From Aplysia californica (Eukaryota > Mollusca > Gastropoda > Aplysiida > Aplysiidae): 64,000 nucleotides of DNA. Within the stretch, counting starts at the first letter, position 1, and each line of letters begins with the position of its first letter. Shown here piece by piece: positions 35,201 to 49,800 of this stretch. The DNA is taken from NCBI RefSeq assembly GCF_000002075.1, contig NW_004797476.1:540539-604538 (forward strand), in the 5' to 3' direction. Under the pieces are notes generated by a model that was not told the origin of the DNA, did not search any database, and saw only the letters and a list, made by a program, of their open reading frames with translations. A program made the position numbers and the translations under genes.

Positions 35201-37739
35201 TACATTGATATGTAAACACGACTGTTCGCTCATGTTATTGTTTCGCATTTTTGTGTGTTTTCTTTATTATAGTTTCCAGGGGGGCAAGCCCCCCTGAACC
35301 CCCCTCCCCCTCCCCACTGTTGGTGTATGATACACCATGGTCCACCAAAGTTAAATCCCCTGCCCACTCTCAACCACCAACTCTCGCTCACCTCGCCTCG
35401 CCAGTTGCCGCTGGCTTGCGCTGTGCGTGCGCGAAGTCGCCCGCGGAACTACCTTTTGTCCGCACTCAGAGTACTATGACTATGAGAGCGTAGTTAGGCT
35501 AGGTGTGCGTAGTAATCACGAGCCGAGACGGGTGGTCCGGTAAAGTACAATCCAGCCTTGTTACATTTCTTAAATGAAAGTTGACTGACTAGCAATGCCA
35601 ATGAAAATTTAAATTTTCACTTTACCCTTTTTTTTTGGTACCTAAGAAAGAATTTTCAATTCTAAGAATTATGCTTCTTGAATTTTGAGAATCGGTTCAT
35701 AAATAAAAAAAAGTTATGGGGTTGTAAAGGTCGGCAAAATATGGATGACCCACATATAAGAAAATACTCCTAAAAAGTGGACCACGCAGTAGCAGATTCT
35801 GTAAGAAAATCGACGATATCTCGGTAACTAATTGGAGTGTTCGAGAGAAACTTGGCTACCCGATGTGTTTTTGAGTGTAGAAATCATTTCTGCAGTCAGA
35901 TTTACTACAAATTTCGTAGTTATTCTGTCATAATTAAAATTGTGGTGTACATATTACGATTTTGCGAAAAAGGGGTGTCGGGATGAGTCCATTTTATTTA
36001 TAGCATCGTATCACAACATGGGATCTTTAAGAATATGTCGGCAGCGTGACTAAATAATTGCAAAGCTTTTTATGATGACTTTAGACCATGCCAACCGTAA
36101 AAGATAAGTTAATTCAATCTAGCATGCCGTACAATTAAAAATTCTTTTTCCCCGTTAAGACGCGAACACCCCGAGACGAGATAACCTCGCCTCGGAATAC
36201 CCCCATTGCGGTGTTACAGGGGAATAGAGAGAAAAACAACCGGATGCGCGCGCCCGCCATTGCCCTATTTCAAGTGACCAATGAACGGGCCCGGAATAGT
36301 CATGCGGGGATTTGTAGGTCACATACATTTGCCACGAGAGTGAAGTGAAAATGGCCGGTCTCCGTGCGAAGCCGGTTTGGATAGGGGGGTAGTCGTGCAT
36401 TTATGATCGGGTCTAAACAACTACTTGACACAGAATGTTCAAATTTGAGCACACTATAGAGGATAGATAGATCTATTACCATCTCGGCGTTGAAATTCAA
36501 ACTCCTTATAGTTTTCGGTGTACACGATACGATAGTGTTCTCGACACCAAAAGTATAGGTTAATTTATGTGTACGAACTTCAACGTCCACATATCATTAG
36601 TCTGCCCTATTTTCTGATTGGTTGCCGAGTTTCATTCGGATTGGTTCGGAAATAGAGCAGACCGAGGTTGACAAAGTTAGTCACCTACGCTTCGGCCGGG
36701 TCCGCAAAATCGCCCGTAAACGGGGACCAAATTTTCGCCGCACGGGAAAGCCCGATTGGCATTGCTACAGAATAATAATGGATCCCTGTAGTGGTGCTGC
36801 TAGAGTAGAGAATGCCGGTGAAAAGGGGGGGGGGGGCGCGGGAGAAAGAAGGAGGGAGAGAGGGGAGAGAGAGAGGGGGGGGGAGAAAGAGGAAGAGGGG
36901 GGAGAAAGAAAGAAGGAGAAAGAGAGAGAGAGGGGGTAGAAGAGAGAGAGAGGGGCTGAAAGAGGTAAGGAGAGAGAGAGAGAAAAAGAGAGAGGAAGTT
37001 TATTTTCACTTTCCCTAATTGTACAACTTGTCTTGCACAACTACAATGATCCATAATATTATGATGTCAATTTGGTCAGACATGTGTAACAATCTGACAA
37101 TACTATATATTGATCAAAAAAGCTCTCAAGAGAGAGGTAATGTGACTCTCTTTACACAGCACCAGTCATCATATTTCAAGGACCCAGATGACGGAGAAAC
37201 CAATAGTTTATTCAATTGTTGATTTAATATCACTAAGAAGAGACAAGGATCATAGAAGATCGTAACCTCAAGCCATAAAGAAACTGTAAAGCAAGACTGT
37301 GCGTGTGTCACCACAAAACATTCACTTCTGAAGTTGGACAAAGAAATTTGCTCTCATAGCACAATGTCATATTTGTCTGGTAATTCTGTAATCAATATAT
37401 ATCATGATGTCACCCAGTGAAAACGTGCTAGACTAACTACGACATTATGACCATGGTTGCGATATCCAATGACTTGACAGCCAACTACATGAGTTCGATC
37501 AGTGACCATCTTGCCGCTTAAAATCATGAAATAGTTGTCCTCGTTTTGTTTGTTGATTTTCAGTTTTCTTTTCTCCCTTCTCATCCACAGCACACACCTG
37601 TCTTCTTTTTTTCCCCCTTTTGTTCTTTTGTTTGTTTGTTTGTTTTTGGGTTTTTTGTATTAATTTGTTATCTTTTATAAACAATTTCAGCAATTTTCGT
37701 TCTTTAAATTTAGCTTCTACTCGAAGTTGTACACACACA

Positions 37740-37836
<97 letters not shown>

Positions 37837-40800
37837 GCACACATACACACACACACACACACACAAGCTCACACACGCGCACACACAGCCCAAGTAGTCG
37901 GCGCTGAGACCTAGTAGTGTAGCCCATCGCGGGCTAAGCGGCAAAACAGGCCCATCACAGCGAGATCTTGTCAACTGGCAAGGGAAACCCCGGAACATGA
38001 CAAAAATAGATGGCGGCAATACGTCATCCATATTTGGGCCAATCACAGACGTGTGCTTGGTGCTTGCTTTAGCTTCATGCCACTGTTACTCACTGTTACT
38101 GTTTTGGTTTTGGGGAGTTAAACTGAATCTTTGGCTGCAGGGCACAATGGGATGACCGCTAAAAATAAAACTGTCACAAATCATTTGTTTACCACAAAAA
38201 ATCTCAAACCAAATCGCAAAAAATAAATTTATGGAGAAATACAACAAGGGTGCATGCGTCTGACTCCACACTCCCCCCCCCCCCTCCCAATATTTTTAGG
38301 AGGGTTTATAACTATAGTGATAAAAGTCTATAGGGTTTGTTACATTTAATGGAAAACTAATAAATGTTTTAATTTGTATATCGCTATCATGTCATATTGT
38401 ATGCCTAAAGAATATCATGTAAAATGTTTTCTTTTTATACTAAACATTTTTATTTTAAACAAAAATTCACAGCCTTTTTTTAGCCCCAAGTCCCGGAACG
38501 ACAATCATTCTTCTCGAAATTCTCGACACGAAGCAACACCCCTTGCAATGTATGAGAAACGGCAGCGCGTGCTGAACAACTTTGAGCTCCAACCGCCAGA
38601 GTATCTGATCAACTCACAGTACCTCATAGAAGAACATGTGGAGAAAGCAGTCAGGGTAATGGGAATTCACATTTGAAAGTTGTTTTATCGTTCTTGCAGT
38701 ATAATTTTATACACCACTGCCTATTCCTAGACATGTATGGCCTAGAGGTTACGGTGTTCGCCTCACGTTCAGTAGGTCGCGGGTTCGAATCCGGATAGCT
38801 TCTCAAAATTGTCTATTTTCATCTCCTTTCCTGCTCTCTAGGAATGTTCTGTCATCTGCTTTCACCTCTATGTTCTGCCCCCACCCTCTCACCTCCTTTG
38901 GCTCCCCCCCCCCCTCCTTTCTGGGCTCCCGGCTCTTTCTGCAGCCTTTCTACTGTTACTCCCTGACTCCTTCTCACTGCTGTATTTCAGCCACACCCCT
39001 GGTCGTATGGTAGGAAAGATCTGCACCTAGCATTCTTGGACAAGGGCAAAAAATCTTGGAGGGCCCGTGTGCAAGTTGCACACATTAAGGATCTCTTAAT
39101 GGTCCAAAATCAATAAGAGTAGGCTTCGAGTGCCTCCCGGGCAAAATTCAAATTTCCTACCAACTGAAAATGTTTACTGTGTCCCGTGCGCTCATATGAT
39201 TGTGTGCAGTTCCGAGCGCCATAAAGCACTTACCAAAACAAACAGACGTGTATGGAATTTTTTTTAAAAGATTGTTGAACTGTAATGTTCTTTTTCTAAA
39301 ACAAGGAAATCGGGCCAAAAATAATTTAAGTGTCTCGATTAGAATGTTTTACTTTTATAATGATTTCAATACTTTGTCCTTTTTTTTCTGCCGAGTGTCA
39401 AAGAGTGTCATAATAACGTGCGAAGAGAAGGATGTGAGGTATAAAACTCTATGTCCCGAGTGGACGATGGGAGCGTCCAGTGAAACTCACCCAGTCCCTG
39501 AGTGGGCGGTCCCAACGTCTGGTCAGATGGCAGGGAGCATTAGGCATAATTACTGTGTAATGCAATCTCTTACGAATCCGAATAGATTTTATTTTAACTC
39601 GGAAGTGTGAGATGAATATGTTGTAAATTACTTCCTCTTTCACTTTGACGCAAATTATAGCCATTTTGTTGAATATTTTGCATGTATCCCCTGTTACATG
39701 TTTCATGAGATCTAGGAAAAAATTCCGTCAAAACGTGGAAAATAATTCCAAAGTTACAGAGTTACGTGTGCGACACTAAATATGTATTTTGGCTGGCTAG
39801 CACAGTATATCATTTTATTGAATAGAATTCAGTTTGTGTTGTGAAAATTGATCTGTGTTAAAAAGTTGTACTTCAGAGTTCATTATATATATATGGAATT
39901 ATCTTCATTTTTAATTAATATACAGTATTTTAAAAAATCCATATCCTATTGTATTTTTAATTTTTGTGGATGGTTGGCTGGCTCTCTGGTGTGCTTTGCT
40001 CCTTCTTTCCTAACAAATATTCATCTTCCTTATTTCTCCTCGTTTTTTTTTTTTTTGTTTATTAAATATACACATGTTACTCTCAAGTAAAAGATCTAAT
40101 CTCAAGCTCTTTTATGACCTATCTGTGTTTCAAGTGCTGTAAAATTATTACTAAAATTAACCCAATACTTCTCTATTATAATTTTTTTTTCTCAGTATGC
40201 TGGAGAAATTGACGGTGTTTCACCTCATATTGACATAACCAACCGAACTGATGTTTTGAGGATCATTGACAAGGGAAAAGTGAGTGAAATAATACTTTCA
40301 TATTTGCTGCAAAAAAGCATATGATTTACCCTGCTGTAATTGTATATTTAGAGTGCAGATATTGTCACAGCTTTAAAATAAAGCTAGTTACAAGGGTGTA
40401 AATATTGAAAAATAAAGGTTGATGAATGTTTTCTACTTATACCTTTAGTTGTTGAAATTATTGTTAAAGCTGTCATGTTGTCATGTTCTTTCAATGCTCT
40501 AAAAAGCCTTTCCTTTTACTGTGTTAACCGTAGACTTATATGTTTTTATTTCAGAAACAAGAAGTTATACCTGCCCAGGTGTCCCCTGAAAACAATGCCG
40601 TCCTGAGCCTCAGTGTCTTCAACATCAAGATCAGCAAGTATAATGCCTCAGAGGTGCGTCATTGTATTCTTCGATGTATCGTGGACAATGACATTGATAA
40701 CAGCAGAAGTGTGATTTGAGATTCTTTTTACATGGATTTCTGTTGGACTCTTTTTTTTTTTCACTTTATCAAATGAAAAGCTGTCAGGATATTATTTTGT

Positions 40801-43800
40801 GTGTAATTCTTCTGGAGCTTTTCAAAATTTTAAGAAGAGAGTAAATTCTGTCTAAGACATTTTTATCAATTGTGTCACGGCATAGTGGAATCAGGCCCTC
40901 GTCTCTTTTTGGGTATGTTGAATTATTGGTGTCATCTTCAAGCCTGTTCATTTGTCTATCTTTAATTTTTTTAAACCCATCTATCTGGAATAAAAGTCAA
41001 GACATGAGCGATTGAAGGAGGTGGGTTCACCTGATTTTAGAGGTAAAATAAGCAAGAAAATTGTCATCAAAGTTTGGTGATTTCTATTGGTTGAGGGTTC
41101 TTGGGAACTGAAAATTTACATTTTTTGTGCCTTTTATCAACGTTTTTCAGTAAAATCCACACAGAAATGTGTTTTAAAATGAAATGGACATAATACCTGT
41201 TGAGCCAAAAAACAAAAATTCGATAAGAATTGCAAAGCCGGCAAAAATATTCCTATGTCTTTGCTTTTGTTTTTTTGACAAGCGCCTGATTTCACCACGA
41301 TGTCTCAGTTAGTGAAAGTGGTGTCCATTATGAATTCATGATGTCTTCCCTTACAGTATGTAATCGCTATAGTGCGTTTAAGAATGATTTGTCTTCTTCA
41401 TCAAAGAAATATATTGTTCTGTAGGCTATGTGTTGATAAAGTAATGGAGAGCAGATGTAAAGAAGATAGGACTTTTTTTTTTCTTTTATAGACTTCTTGC
41501 TCTTCTTTTTTTCTTTCATAGGCTTCTTGTATTTCATTTTCTTTTTTTTTTCTCTCCATTATCCTCAGGATCTGTTGCTGAGAATCCCCATGCATGAAAT
41601 TGCTGCCATTTGTTACATCAAAGATGACCAGCAGCACACCCTGGCCATTAAATTTGGTATGGTTGAATGTGACGATTCTATATAAGACTTTTTCATGAAT
41701 TTGAACATTCCGTGTGCATGAATAATACAGGTTAGACTGAAAGTTTCTGTACACTGGTGTAATTGATGACAATTTTTGTTGGTATTCCCTCATGACTCAT
41801 GAAGTTTTACCAACTGCGTAGTCCACAAGAGTAGTAGGATCATCTGTTTTCACAACAATCTTAACAATGCAGGGCATTTCTTATGAATTGAAATATATTT
41901 ATTGAGATTCTCTGTGTCGTATATTTACTTTCCATTGTATATAGTATAAATGTTTTAGTGTGCCCTAAATACAAAGTCATTTCGGAGAGAGTTTTTCCAT
42001 AAGTTTTTATAGTCAAAGTGCTTTAAAGAAAGAGTTTGTTATTACAATTCAAAATTTTAAAAACTCAGTTACAATGACACCTTCTCGACCATTCAGTAAA
42101 AACTGACTTTGTTTTGCTTCTTTCTCAGGTACCCCGGAGTCTTGCAAACTTGCCGTTCTGTACTGTGAGAGTAAGGTGAGTTTTCAGACAGTGCTTTTGT
42201 CTACCGATGTCTCTGTCAACCTATTTGGCACCTCTGACAGTTATTGCGATATGCTGTTTTCTCGTGGAATAACAGACTTTTTGTGATGTAGACAAGCAGG
42301 TTGATAAACAGAAATAAAGGACAGAAACTAGTTATGGAAATTTGGATTACTTTAAAAAAAATGATTTATATTAGTTTGCACATGCAAATTTAAAGGACTT
42401 TTTTTATTTTGCAGATGTAAATCAGATGATCTAGCAAATTTACTTCCTATTTAGCCCTGTGCTATTGCCATTACTGCTTGAAATTGAAGGGCTTACTATT
42501 TGCAGTTTGTGTCGTCTCCGCCAGGTCATTGGGTCGAGAGAAACAAATTTTCAGGAAGGACAAAACAGTTGGAATACAACTAGGTTTTGAACCTAGACCT
42601 TGAATATGTTAGTCGAGAATGTTGATGAATTGGGCCATAGCAGCTGCGTATATACCTTTAAATCCCTATAATGTGTGTCCCACCTTTGAAATAATCTGAT
42701 GTAGATTTAAACCCATACAATAAAAGAATAGCTGGTAGTTTAAATGAAGCTTCTTAACAGGGATTTGAAATGAGTTCTTATTTGTTTCTTTCCTGTAATT
42801 TTTAGCCTTGTTTCCCAAATTGTTTTAGAAACATTTCTGTAATTGTAGCACATAGTGATGTGAGTTTCTCACTCTGTCGTAGTGAATACTTGAACTTGTT
42901 AAATGTACCACATGTCCCTCAGATGGTTAGGTGGTGGGCTCTCTGTTAATGTTAGCGTCTGCTCTTTCCACTTCTAGTCAATGTTGCCATTGCCACAATC
43001 TGTTCCTGGAAAAAAATATGGCCCTTTTCGTGCCAACTAATTGTCGTCAACTATCATGTCAATAGCCCTTGTGGATGGTTGTGGAGCCAAATTTGTAATT
43101 CTACTTCTTCACTCTCCCTCTGTATTTTATGTCTGTCTGTCTTGTCCTTTCCCAGCTTTGAATAACCACTATTATGTCTGTGTGCTTCATTTTACTAGAA
43201 ACTCATCATCGTTGCCTCACTCTAGATCAGGATATAGGCCATGAACAAACATTTTCCACTTTTCCCTATCCTAGGCTAGCCGCTTGATGTTATTCCATGT
43301 CGTCCCACTTTTTTGTACTATGAAGTATAATGATCTAAAATTCTCAGACGGCTGCAGAAGAGATCTGTGCACTTGTTGGCCAGTGCTTTCACCTGGTCTA
43401 CATGGAGGCCACAGTGGACCTTCTGGAGAGACAAATCCGACCCCTGGAACTGGGGGGAGGGGGCAGCACACCCACGGGCACTGGTAGGCAAACATGGGTT
43501 TACTTGTTTTTAGAGGACAGGGTGGTCTGAGGGAGAAGTGAAATGGAGGTGTCTTATCATCGCTGTCACAAGCAGTACACTTAAGTCTCAGTTTTGAGAA
43601 TTTTCAATATTTACACCCTCTCAAAGCACCTTTCAACATCACCAAAATGCAGTTTAATGCTCTAGTTAATTCTTACAATGTTGTTGCTTTTCATGGTTCC
43701 TGATAGGAACAACACAACAGAAACTAGTTTTTTTGTCTCTGACCTAAAAAGTACCAAAAACGAATTTAAGTGGATTGCTTGTTGACACCAATGTCATGGG

Positions 43801-46800
43801 GTTGCCAGCATAAAAAATCTTTTATTAAAACTGAAGTGGGAGTGTGCATTCTTGTTGAAGTTTAACGACATCCAGTCTCACTGCTGATAGTTTCAAAGAA
43901 AAAACATTTGTTCCCATCTTTGTGACATAGGATTTTGAGAGAAGTGTTACCAAGGAAAGGTGATAATAATAACATCTGAACCTCAATCTTTAGGGTATCA
44001 TTGTATTTGAATAAATGAATGACTGACCTACTGTACTGTCCTTCTTGATCTGATAAGTCATGTGCATGTTAACAAAGAGTCTACATAACAAGATGGTTCA
44101 CTCAGCCAAAAAAGTGTCCGCGGAAGTCCGCTCATTGGTTCAGATGGCGCTGCAGTCTTTGTTTTGAAGCTCTCTTTCGTTTCTCCAGAAGAAGAATAGG
44201 AATAGCACCCCCTTGCACATCAGCTGTTCCGGTTCGCTCAGTGCTGAGTTTTGGGTTTTATTTTATTTCAATGACCTCTCGCCTCTCATTCTAGCCAAAT
44301 AAAGCCAAATTAAACAATGAAAATAGTCGCCCCTTTCACTCGAAAAGGATTTTTGTCAGCGGAACTATTTTAAGAAGGCGTTATTCCGATATTTTAATTA
44401 TAATTTTTACAAAACTTGTTAGTTTCACTTTTATTTTTTTCCACACAAGTAGGGTAACTCTGTTCGCAAAGCGGGCGCTTTTTCGAAGATGGTGCCTCCA
44501 GATTTTAAGGACACTTTTTTAATTGGTTCAAAGAGAGGAGTGAACCATTTTGTTATACAGAATCTTTGGTGTTAGGTACTATTTTCTTAGTGTTAGAAAT
44601 CATGTAAGATTTTGCAAGTCTTCTTATTGAAGAAGACTTTGAATCTAAAATGAACCATGTTTTTCTATGTATATATTTCAAAGGGGAGACGTTCTTTTCT
44701 CTGCATATTCTATTTGGGAAGGGGGGGGAGGATTTCCATTTGAAAAAAACGTTGTTTGTTGCTTTTACCTTTTTCTTTAAGGCTTACTTTCACATACTGC
44801 TGTTATTTTATGTATGTATTTTTGTATTTTTCTCCCAACAGTTTCTACAATCGTGAATAACACAAGACAAGCCAACAAGCATTCTTTGTGAGTGTTGATT
44901 CAATAGTGGAATATTTTGATATTTCAATTATTTGACAAAGGGGATAGATTTGAGATTCTTAATTGTGGCTACTTACCTTCTGATTAGTCTCTAGGCCCTT
45001 TCCAACATTCATGATTTTAAATGAAGTGAATATTGTTATACCTCCTTTTTTGGTACCTGTATGTTACCACTGACACAAGAAAAATGGGCAGTGATCGTTT
45101 AAAATCTTTACTACTCCTCCTGCAAAATCACTGTCGAATGGAGAGGCATTTAGTTTTCTTCATGACAATGATAACATGTTATAATTGTGTGTTCAGATAT
45201 GATGGAATGGAGTTACTAGTCAAGTATATCATGACCTATGATGCCACTTTTCATTTGATCTCCAACTGGAAACTGGGCGCTGTATTAGCTCATTTAATAT
45301 CTTGCTGGACTACAGTGTAGATGACCCAGGTTCAGATCCTTAATGAGACAGGTTTGGACTAAGTATGTTTTGTGAGTTTTCTTGACTCTCCAACCACTAA
45401 GACTTGGTTGTCGGTTGTCATTTTGGAAATGGACGTTGAATCAACGGTTATGCCTCTTAGATAATTATTCTGTGTTGGAGGGGTTTTGGACCCAGGCCTT
45501 GCTAAACACGGCAGAATACTTACACAACTGCATTATGTGCACCTGCTCTATACATAACTACCACTTTCCCGCTAAATAGCGGAAACTCCGCTTCACCTAG
45601 CTTTTCCCGCTACTTTCCTCCCGCCACTGGACCGCTCTCGGTCGCAAATTGCGATATATTTTTTTCCCCGCGGAAAACACCGAACTGGGAGAGAGACGAA
45701 AACGCGGTTTGCGCATGTCCGCCCAGAAGCTTTCTACTTCCGTTTTTCTAGGCCTAGCTCTAGTTTCACATTGTTTATCGTTGTGGAGCAACACTGTGAC
45801 GATGGGGCATCGGGATGTTAGCGCAGCGAGTTGTCATTGAAAACGGTGGGAATTTGAGAGAAATTGATGCAGAATGCAAAAATAAAAGGAGCTGGAATGA
45901 GAAAGAAGCAGCCGGTGTGCGACTTGAAAAGTTCATTAGAAAATTGAACAAGCCGCTTGCTGTGTGCACTTATTATTTGGTGCGATAAAGGAATCGCGGC
46001 ACTCCTGTACAATTGCGGTCCCGTTTGTTTACATGACGGCTATTGTGGCTGTGGAAGTTGGTCTAGATCTAGATTCCAGATCTAGATAATCTGTCTCTAG
46101 ACATAATCTAGGTCTACACATATTTTAGATATCTAGATTCTAGATCTAGATTAGATAGCCTAGGCTATAATTTTAATTCAATTCGATCACTAAATAAGAA
46201 ACACACTACAGGGGCACTAAGTGCAAACTGGACTGCAATTGTACAGGAGTGCCGAAATCTCTCAGTACTGCGGCAAAGGTGTTGCCTCCCTGATCCAATA
46301 CTGCTCTACATCGATGTACAAGTTTAAAGCGAAAGAAATCTTTTTATGAGACACCAGCTGGCAACTATCACTGGATTTTTAGCAAGTCCAAACTGTGTCA
46401 AAATGACTCAAATGTTTGTTAGTCAATTTAGTGCCTTTGTTTTGTTTTTTTTGTTTGTTTGTATTTTTTCAAATACATTTTTATTCAGTTGTCTATGGTT
46501 AACGAATATGACAGTTTTCCCTTCCAAAACCGTAGGGTAGATTTTCCGGTATATTGCCTCTGGATCTCACTGGTTTTACTCCGGCCTTCGGAGAGCTCGC
46601 GTACGCCTTCGCGTAAATTCCCTCCTTTTTTGAAATTCCTGAGTGGCAGCTATGTCTATAATATTTATCAGTGTCAAAAGGCTTGACTTGTTGGCCTTCG
46701 CGATGTGATTTGAAATTTTACAGTTATTTCTTTCTTTTCGTATCTGACAATACAGAAGGACTCAAGTCAACTGTTTTGACTAAGTGATGTCGTGTGTATG

Positions 46801-49800
46801 CCTTCTTCTTGCAGGCTGTTGTTAAAAGATGCATCTGTTAAGTCCTTCCTTTTTCCTGACCTTCTGTTGTTCCTGTCTGCCTGTCTTTCTCTTTCCTTGT
46901 ACTGTATGACCGTTATTATGTCAATGGGCTTCTCTTTACTCAAACAAATGAACAAGTAGGCATTCTTATTCTTTAGAAAACTCAAATGTGACTGACACAT
47001 CATGTCATGCTTTTTGGCAGTGAAACAGAGTCACGGTTTTCACGTGTGCCGAGTGATTCCGGCAGTAATCGTAACAGCGACAGTGTCACTGGAGATGAGC
47101 TGTTGAAAGACTACATGACAAAGGTAAGATTTTTTGCCCTCATTATGGCTGTCTTTCCCATTTGTGAGTCTGGGGGGGGGGGGGGTGTTATGTGATGTGC
47201 TTGTTCATCTCAAAGATGTGGACCATTCCATGAAAAAGAAAACTGCAGTGTGACAGATATAACCTGGGGCTGATTGCCTGCTGAAAATATTCAAAGCAGT
47301 GATAGAGCGGTTTAAAAAAAAAATTTGTTAGCAGTTACATGTTTCTATTTGAAAACGTATGAATAATTGTGTGTATGCACAATTTTAACAATGACCATTT
47401 CATAGTTGAAAATCTGTCAAGATTGATCTTTTTTTCTCCCCCAGTGACGTGTATGTTTGAAAGCACGTGGTCATGTTATAGATGTAATAGTGACTGTGAT
47501 ACGGTCTTAGCAAATTTGCTGACAGACTGATAGGGGTTTTTTTCCCCTCAGGCTTTCACAATGACAACAGGTGTATGTTTGAAAGCGCTTGAATAATTTT
47601 GGATGTATGTGTATCAATTTTATAGTGACGACATTAGAATTGGCATAGATTTCTATTTTAAAAAATTGTCTGTGGCTATCTCATTCATCTCCTTCAGTTT
47701 TTTCTCTGTCCAGCTCCTTCACCACCTCTTTCTGTATTGCTCATTCAGATTTTTCTCTGTCCATCTGCTTCAGTTAACCACCAAGCTGAATGCGGAGGAA
47801 CTGCGTAAGTTTGCTCAGCACCTGCAGGAGGACTGGCAGCGGGACAACCGGTTTGACGAGTTCTGTGATAAGGTCCTCGTCCTCCTCGGGCCGGACAGGA
47901 AACAGCTTTTATCAGGTACTTGTTTTGAGAGCAAATCCTATATGAGGCTTCACAAACAAGCCAGAAATGCTGAAATCAAGAGAGAAGCCCCTCAAGCTGT
48001 GCACATCCACAAGTGGAAGTAGACCTTTTAAATGTTCAAAATGTATACTTTATATTCCATCCCAGCTTGCAAAATATGCCTTTTTGTCATATTATGGGTT
48101 GAGGTCTCCTTTCTTGATTAAAATATGTTAAAATCAGGGTGCATGATGTATCAGGCTTCATGAATTTAAAAAATACTGAAACCAAGAGAGAAGTCCACAA
48201 GCCGCGCACCTCCACAAGTGGGAGTGGGGGGCTTTTAAATCATGTTCAAAATATGGCAAATTTTTCATCGGCCACAGCAGAACTCACAAGTCATCTTAAC
48301 AGTTAAAATCTTCAGCTTCTTTTATTTCGCTGGAGAAATATTATTCTCCTATGCTGATGTATTGGTCATGGTCAGACATTGACGGACGAGCTATTATAAA
48401 ATTTAATTATTTGAGAGGAGTTTGTACAGAGCTCGACTTTCACAACTGGGTATGCCGTGAGATGCTGGTTGTACCCAGTGAACACTGCTAATTGGATTCA
48501 GTTGAAGTGAGCTGGGGCCAGCTAGACTTTCCCCCAGGGAGGGGCAAAAGCTACTTTTTTGGCTTAATACAACAAATTTGAATCGCAACCTTGAGAAATG
48601 AACGAATTTGAAGGTCACAGTCAATTTTTGTCAAATTATGCCAAAACGCTTGACCCTTCCATGAAGGAAAATTTGGCTGTCTCTGACTCAGTTCAATGAA
48701 TACGATTGACAGTGTGCACTTGGTATTACCTACATTTTGAAAAGGCAACTCCCAACCCATCCGCCAGCCTCCTCTCCATCCTCATCCTCCATCACCTTCT
48801 CTGCAGGCAAGAATGAAAGTAGAAAAAGAGACTGACCCTAATAACAATAACAGGGTGTTTTTTTGCACATGTCAGTCTTATTTTATCTGTGTCTTACGAG
48901 GTACTGAGTTCTTAACATAGAAACAATTTGTGTGAGATATCTTGCATTTTCTTGGATGTTATTTTTTTTAATTTCAGAAATGCTGCCATTCATTCCAGTA
49001 GACAACTATCAACATTTTGAAGAATTTCTTCGGAGAAATGACATCTTACTTTTAGAAAATTCAAGCACTTTGTCAAGTTCGCGGACGAATTTACGAAGTT
49101 ATCCGACGTGAGTTTTTAACTTTCTCATTTTATTTTGTTGGCTTCCTGTTTCTCATTTGAACGTGTATATTGCTGTACTTTATATTTTTTTAAAATTTTG
49201 TTTGTTTTTTTGTTTTCCTTACACTAGTATTGACCTGGACTTGCTGATCTAGATAAAGAGACAAGAGAGTATACTGTAGATTAGCAAAGGTAGTTACAGT
49301 GTTTATGTTGTTCTATTGACATTATTTATGTGTGACTCATCATGCGGGTAAAGTTATTGAGATATGTGACTCTTTCTTGAAATGCCATTAATAATAATAA
49401 TAATAAATAGCATTTATACTGCGCATTTCCATTTACTAAAAGATGCTCAATGCGCATTACAATGAAAAAGACATCACATCTTAAAAATTAATCGACACAA
49501 ATGTGTACGTAAAACAAAGTATTATACATATAATATAAATGCATATGTGTAAAATTTTATACCAGAAAAACAGTCTCGCAGTGAGGTTGAAAATGTGTTC
49601 ACTAAAAATATACAATGCAATAAAAATTCACGAACAGTCAAAATAAAGTTGAAAATTAATGTTGTACTGTTGCCTTATTTTTATGTTTGACTCTTTATAG
49701 GAGTGACCTTATTTATGTGTAACTTACTATATGAGTCACATTATTAATTTGTGACCCTTGTGGGCAATATTAGTCATCATAGCATTAATGTTGTATTTGT

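Larger units (their letters stand above)
29312..37740 (+). repeat. Unit 2 of the direct duplication
   Basis: Second copy, beginning at the first base after the gap and reaching the (CA)n tract where unit 1 stops. Beyond that tract the sequence is unique and leads to CCM2 exon 2. Content is the same as unit 1. Confidence 0.95.

Noticed and set aside
38735-38802. Functional tRNA gene
   Set aside because: A and B boxes are good but the acceptor stem does not pair and a SINE body follows.
39200-39610. 136-codon frame in CCM2 intron 2
   Set aside because: Low-complexity N-terminal half, no motif, and CCM2 exons on both sides join in phase without it.
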